DNA from: Typha latifolia
Lineage: Eukaryota > Streptophyta > Magnoliopsida > Poales > Typhaceae
DNA: 64,000 nt
Assembly (NCBI GenBank): GCA_019914945.1
Contig: CM034106.1
Coordinates: 10,416,501 to 10,480,500 of the forward strand
Direction: 5' to 3'
In this document: positions 62,464 through 64,000 of the stretch, one piece after another
Position numbering within the stretch: position 1 is the first letter of the stretch
Layout of the letters: the number at the start of each line of letters is the position of its first letter
Program-made: the position numbers and the translations under genes
The notes under the pieces: model-generated
Database searches by the model: none
The model's input: only the letters and a program-made list of their open reading frames with translations
What the model was told of the DNA's origin: nothing

Positions 62464-64000
62464 ACCAAGTCCTTGTTCACTTTTGGTCCTAGGAGCCTCT
62501 AAAGTTGAAGCCCATTGGCTTGTACTTCCCTTGGTTGCTACTTTACCCTAGAAAGAAGCTCTGGTACGGGCCTTGCTTATGATTGGAGGATCACTTCTTA
62601 ACCCCACAAAACCCACCAACTAGGTGGGTCCTTTCGAAAACTACTAATAATTTGTTCATCCATCACCAAATCCCATATTAAGCTAGCAATAATCATGTGG
62701 CTCGTTTAATATTTTATCATGCTTTTATTGATTGCTTAGTGGGTGAAATACATGCACTTGGAAAGCCCAGTTTCGATGACTAATCCAATTGCTTCTAGAT
62801 TTTGGAATGATCACTACCTCTTCCCGTTGCTTTCTAATCCCAACTATAATTGATCAATAAATTATGAGGAGCTCCAAGTAGAAACAAATTGTTGTATTTG
62901 ATATAAAGACAAGGCTAGAAGATGCCTAATGCAATGGTTGTGGTGGCTTTACTTTAATGCAACTTGGGATTACTCAAATCAATTAGGTCAGTGAAGGGAG
63001 TTAAACAAAAGTTTCCAAGTGACCCACAAAGGATTTAGCTCAAATATTTCAAAGTTGCAAGAAAGATTCCCATTATTGTGTGATCCAAGAACCAATGCAC
63101 CGGCCTTGTTTTAAAAAACATACATGAGAAGCATCTAGTTAGTTGCATTTGCCTATCTGGTCAAAAGATTGAAATCCGTGGAATGCCAAAAGTCCTACTT
63201 GCAAGGGGAAAACAAAGATTTTGGTAGAAGAAAAGCCAAACCCACAGTTTGCTTGATGATGGCCCACCCCAATTAGTGTTCCCTTAGTTGGGGTTAAGAG
63301 TACAAGCCTAGTTAATTGGATCTTATGCCTTGTAATTAATCACACTAGAGGTCACCTAATTGGGTTCAAAAGATTTATGCTAGTGTTTAATGTCACCATC
63401 CATATAATATAAACCATGTTACATTGACCAAAGATGATGGATAACGGAGAAATTGGATCGTTTATTCTATAATGCTTTATAAGAGTAGAAAAATACAATG
63501 GTCATTCTTACAACATAATAAACTAGAGCGAGCATCCACTTGACACTCATTTCCTAGTTTATGGAAAAAAAGTTGGTCATATTTCACCAGCAGTAGTCCA
63601 ATATCCTCAAATGTGCATCGTTTGCTGCCCTTGGAAGGCATCACAGATTTGTATTTGCTCAACTTACATCATAATCTAATCCATGCCAAAACTTCGACAG
63701 ATTTTCTTTTGTTTCACAATTGACAATCTATGTCCCTGTCATGAGGCCATCCAAACTCCTCTAAAAATGCTAAGATTACACCATTTGACCAACCAAAGCC
63801 AGTCTGCATAAAGAGAAGTATGAGTGGTAAGAATAAATAGCACATTTCTTAATGACATCCTGCAGAAGATGTCTAGCATTGAAATCCAATCAAAATGGTC
63901 AACGTGACATTAGAAGGAAATAGAAAGAGACAGCTAAAGTTTGTTAAATCAGACATCAGATGCAAAAAAGTAAAATTTACTAATATCCAAGAATTGCATT

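Larger units (their letters stand above)
56013..64000. other. Gene-poor right flank (8 kb)
   Basis: 56013-56170 is the SDR leader/promoter. No open frame beyond that has family features; the longest are 98 and 71 codons. The sequence is AT-rich with CT microsatellites. Two patches are GC-richer than the surroundings: 58640-58790 and 59690-59900; the latter encodes on the minus strand a short non-repetitive frame (KGMEITPDANSEDPRPHFGS) that could be a captured gene fragment. I cannot identify a source. Confidence 0.45.

Overview
The window is nuclear DNA from a flowering plant. Every identified gene has spliced structure with GT/AG introns and products of families found in angiosperms (WNK kinase, PPR protein, PUX-type UBX protein, LONESOME HIGHWAY-like bHLH, Dof factor, TIC32-like SDR). 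First exons are strongly GC-rich and later exons AT-rich in several genes (FRL-like unknown at 0.3-1.5 kb, UBX gene, SDR gene). That gradient is typical of monocots, so a monocot is my best guess, but this is an inference. Intergenic DNA is AT-rich and full of microsatellites (AT, GA/CT, GATA).

Layout. 0-16 kb is gene-dense: an unrecognised Pro-rich plant protein (minus, runs off the left edge), a WNK kinase (minus), a P-class PPR protein of the At5g48730 type (plus), a PUX10-type UBA/UAS/UBX protein (minus) and a ZNHIT2-type zinc-finger HIT protein (minus). 16-23 kb holds a 456-bp nonautonomous hAT-like element with perfect 8-bp target duplications and a ten-exon LHW-like bHLH gene (minus). 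23-27.6 kb is a repeat-rich spacer. 27.6-30 kb carries an ORM/ORMDL gene (plus). 31.9-33.2 kb carries a two-exon Dof gene (minus) with an eight-codon first exon. 33.4-41 kb is a gene-poor stretch with long AT tracts, a G-quadruplex motif and a third copy of a dispersed repeat. 41-45.4 kb is a WDR44-like WD40 gene (plus); 47.4-52.9 kb is a twelve-exon METTL17/Rsm22-type mitoribosome assembly gene (minus); 54.3-56 kb is a short-chain dehydrogenase (minus). 56-64 kb shows no recognisable gene.

I rebuilt the exon structures by hand. In every multi-exon model the exon phases join without a stop and the motifs continue across junctions, so the models are good, although UTRs and transcription starts are not resolved. 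The genes are unrelated housekeeping and regulatory genes, not a pathway cluster: two likely act in organelle gene expression (PPR, METTL17-like), two in lipid or lipid-droplet biology (ORM, PUX10-like), and three in signalling or transcription (WNK, LHW-like, Dof). I found no convincing novel multi-gene system. The most useful leads are the apparent 1-nt frame break at the 5' end of the first gene, the hAT-like element, a three-copy dispersed repeat family with an internal hairpin, a 110-bp tandem duplication just downstream of the Dof gene, duplicated promoter blocks upstream of the LHW-like gene, and two G-quadruplex motifs.
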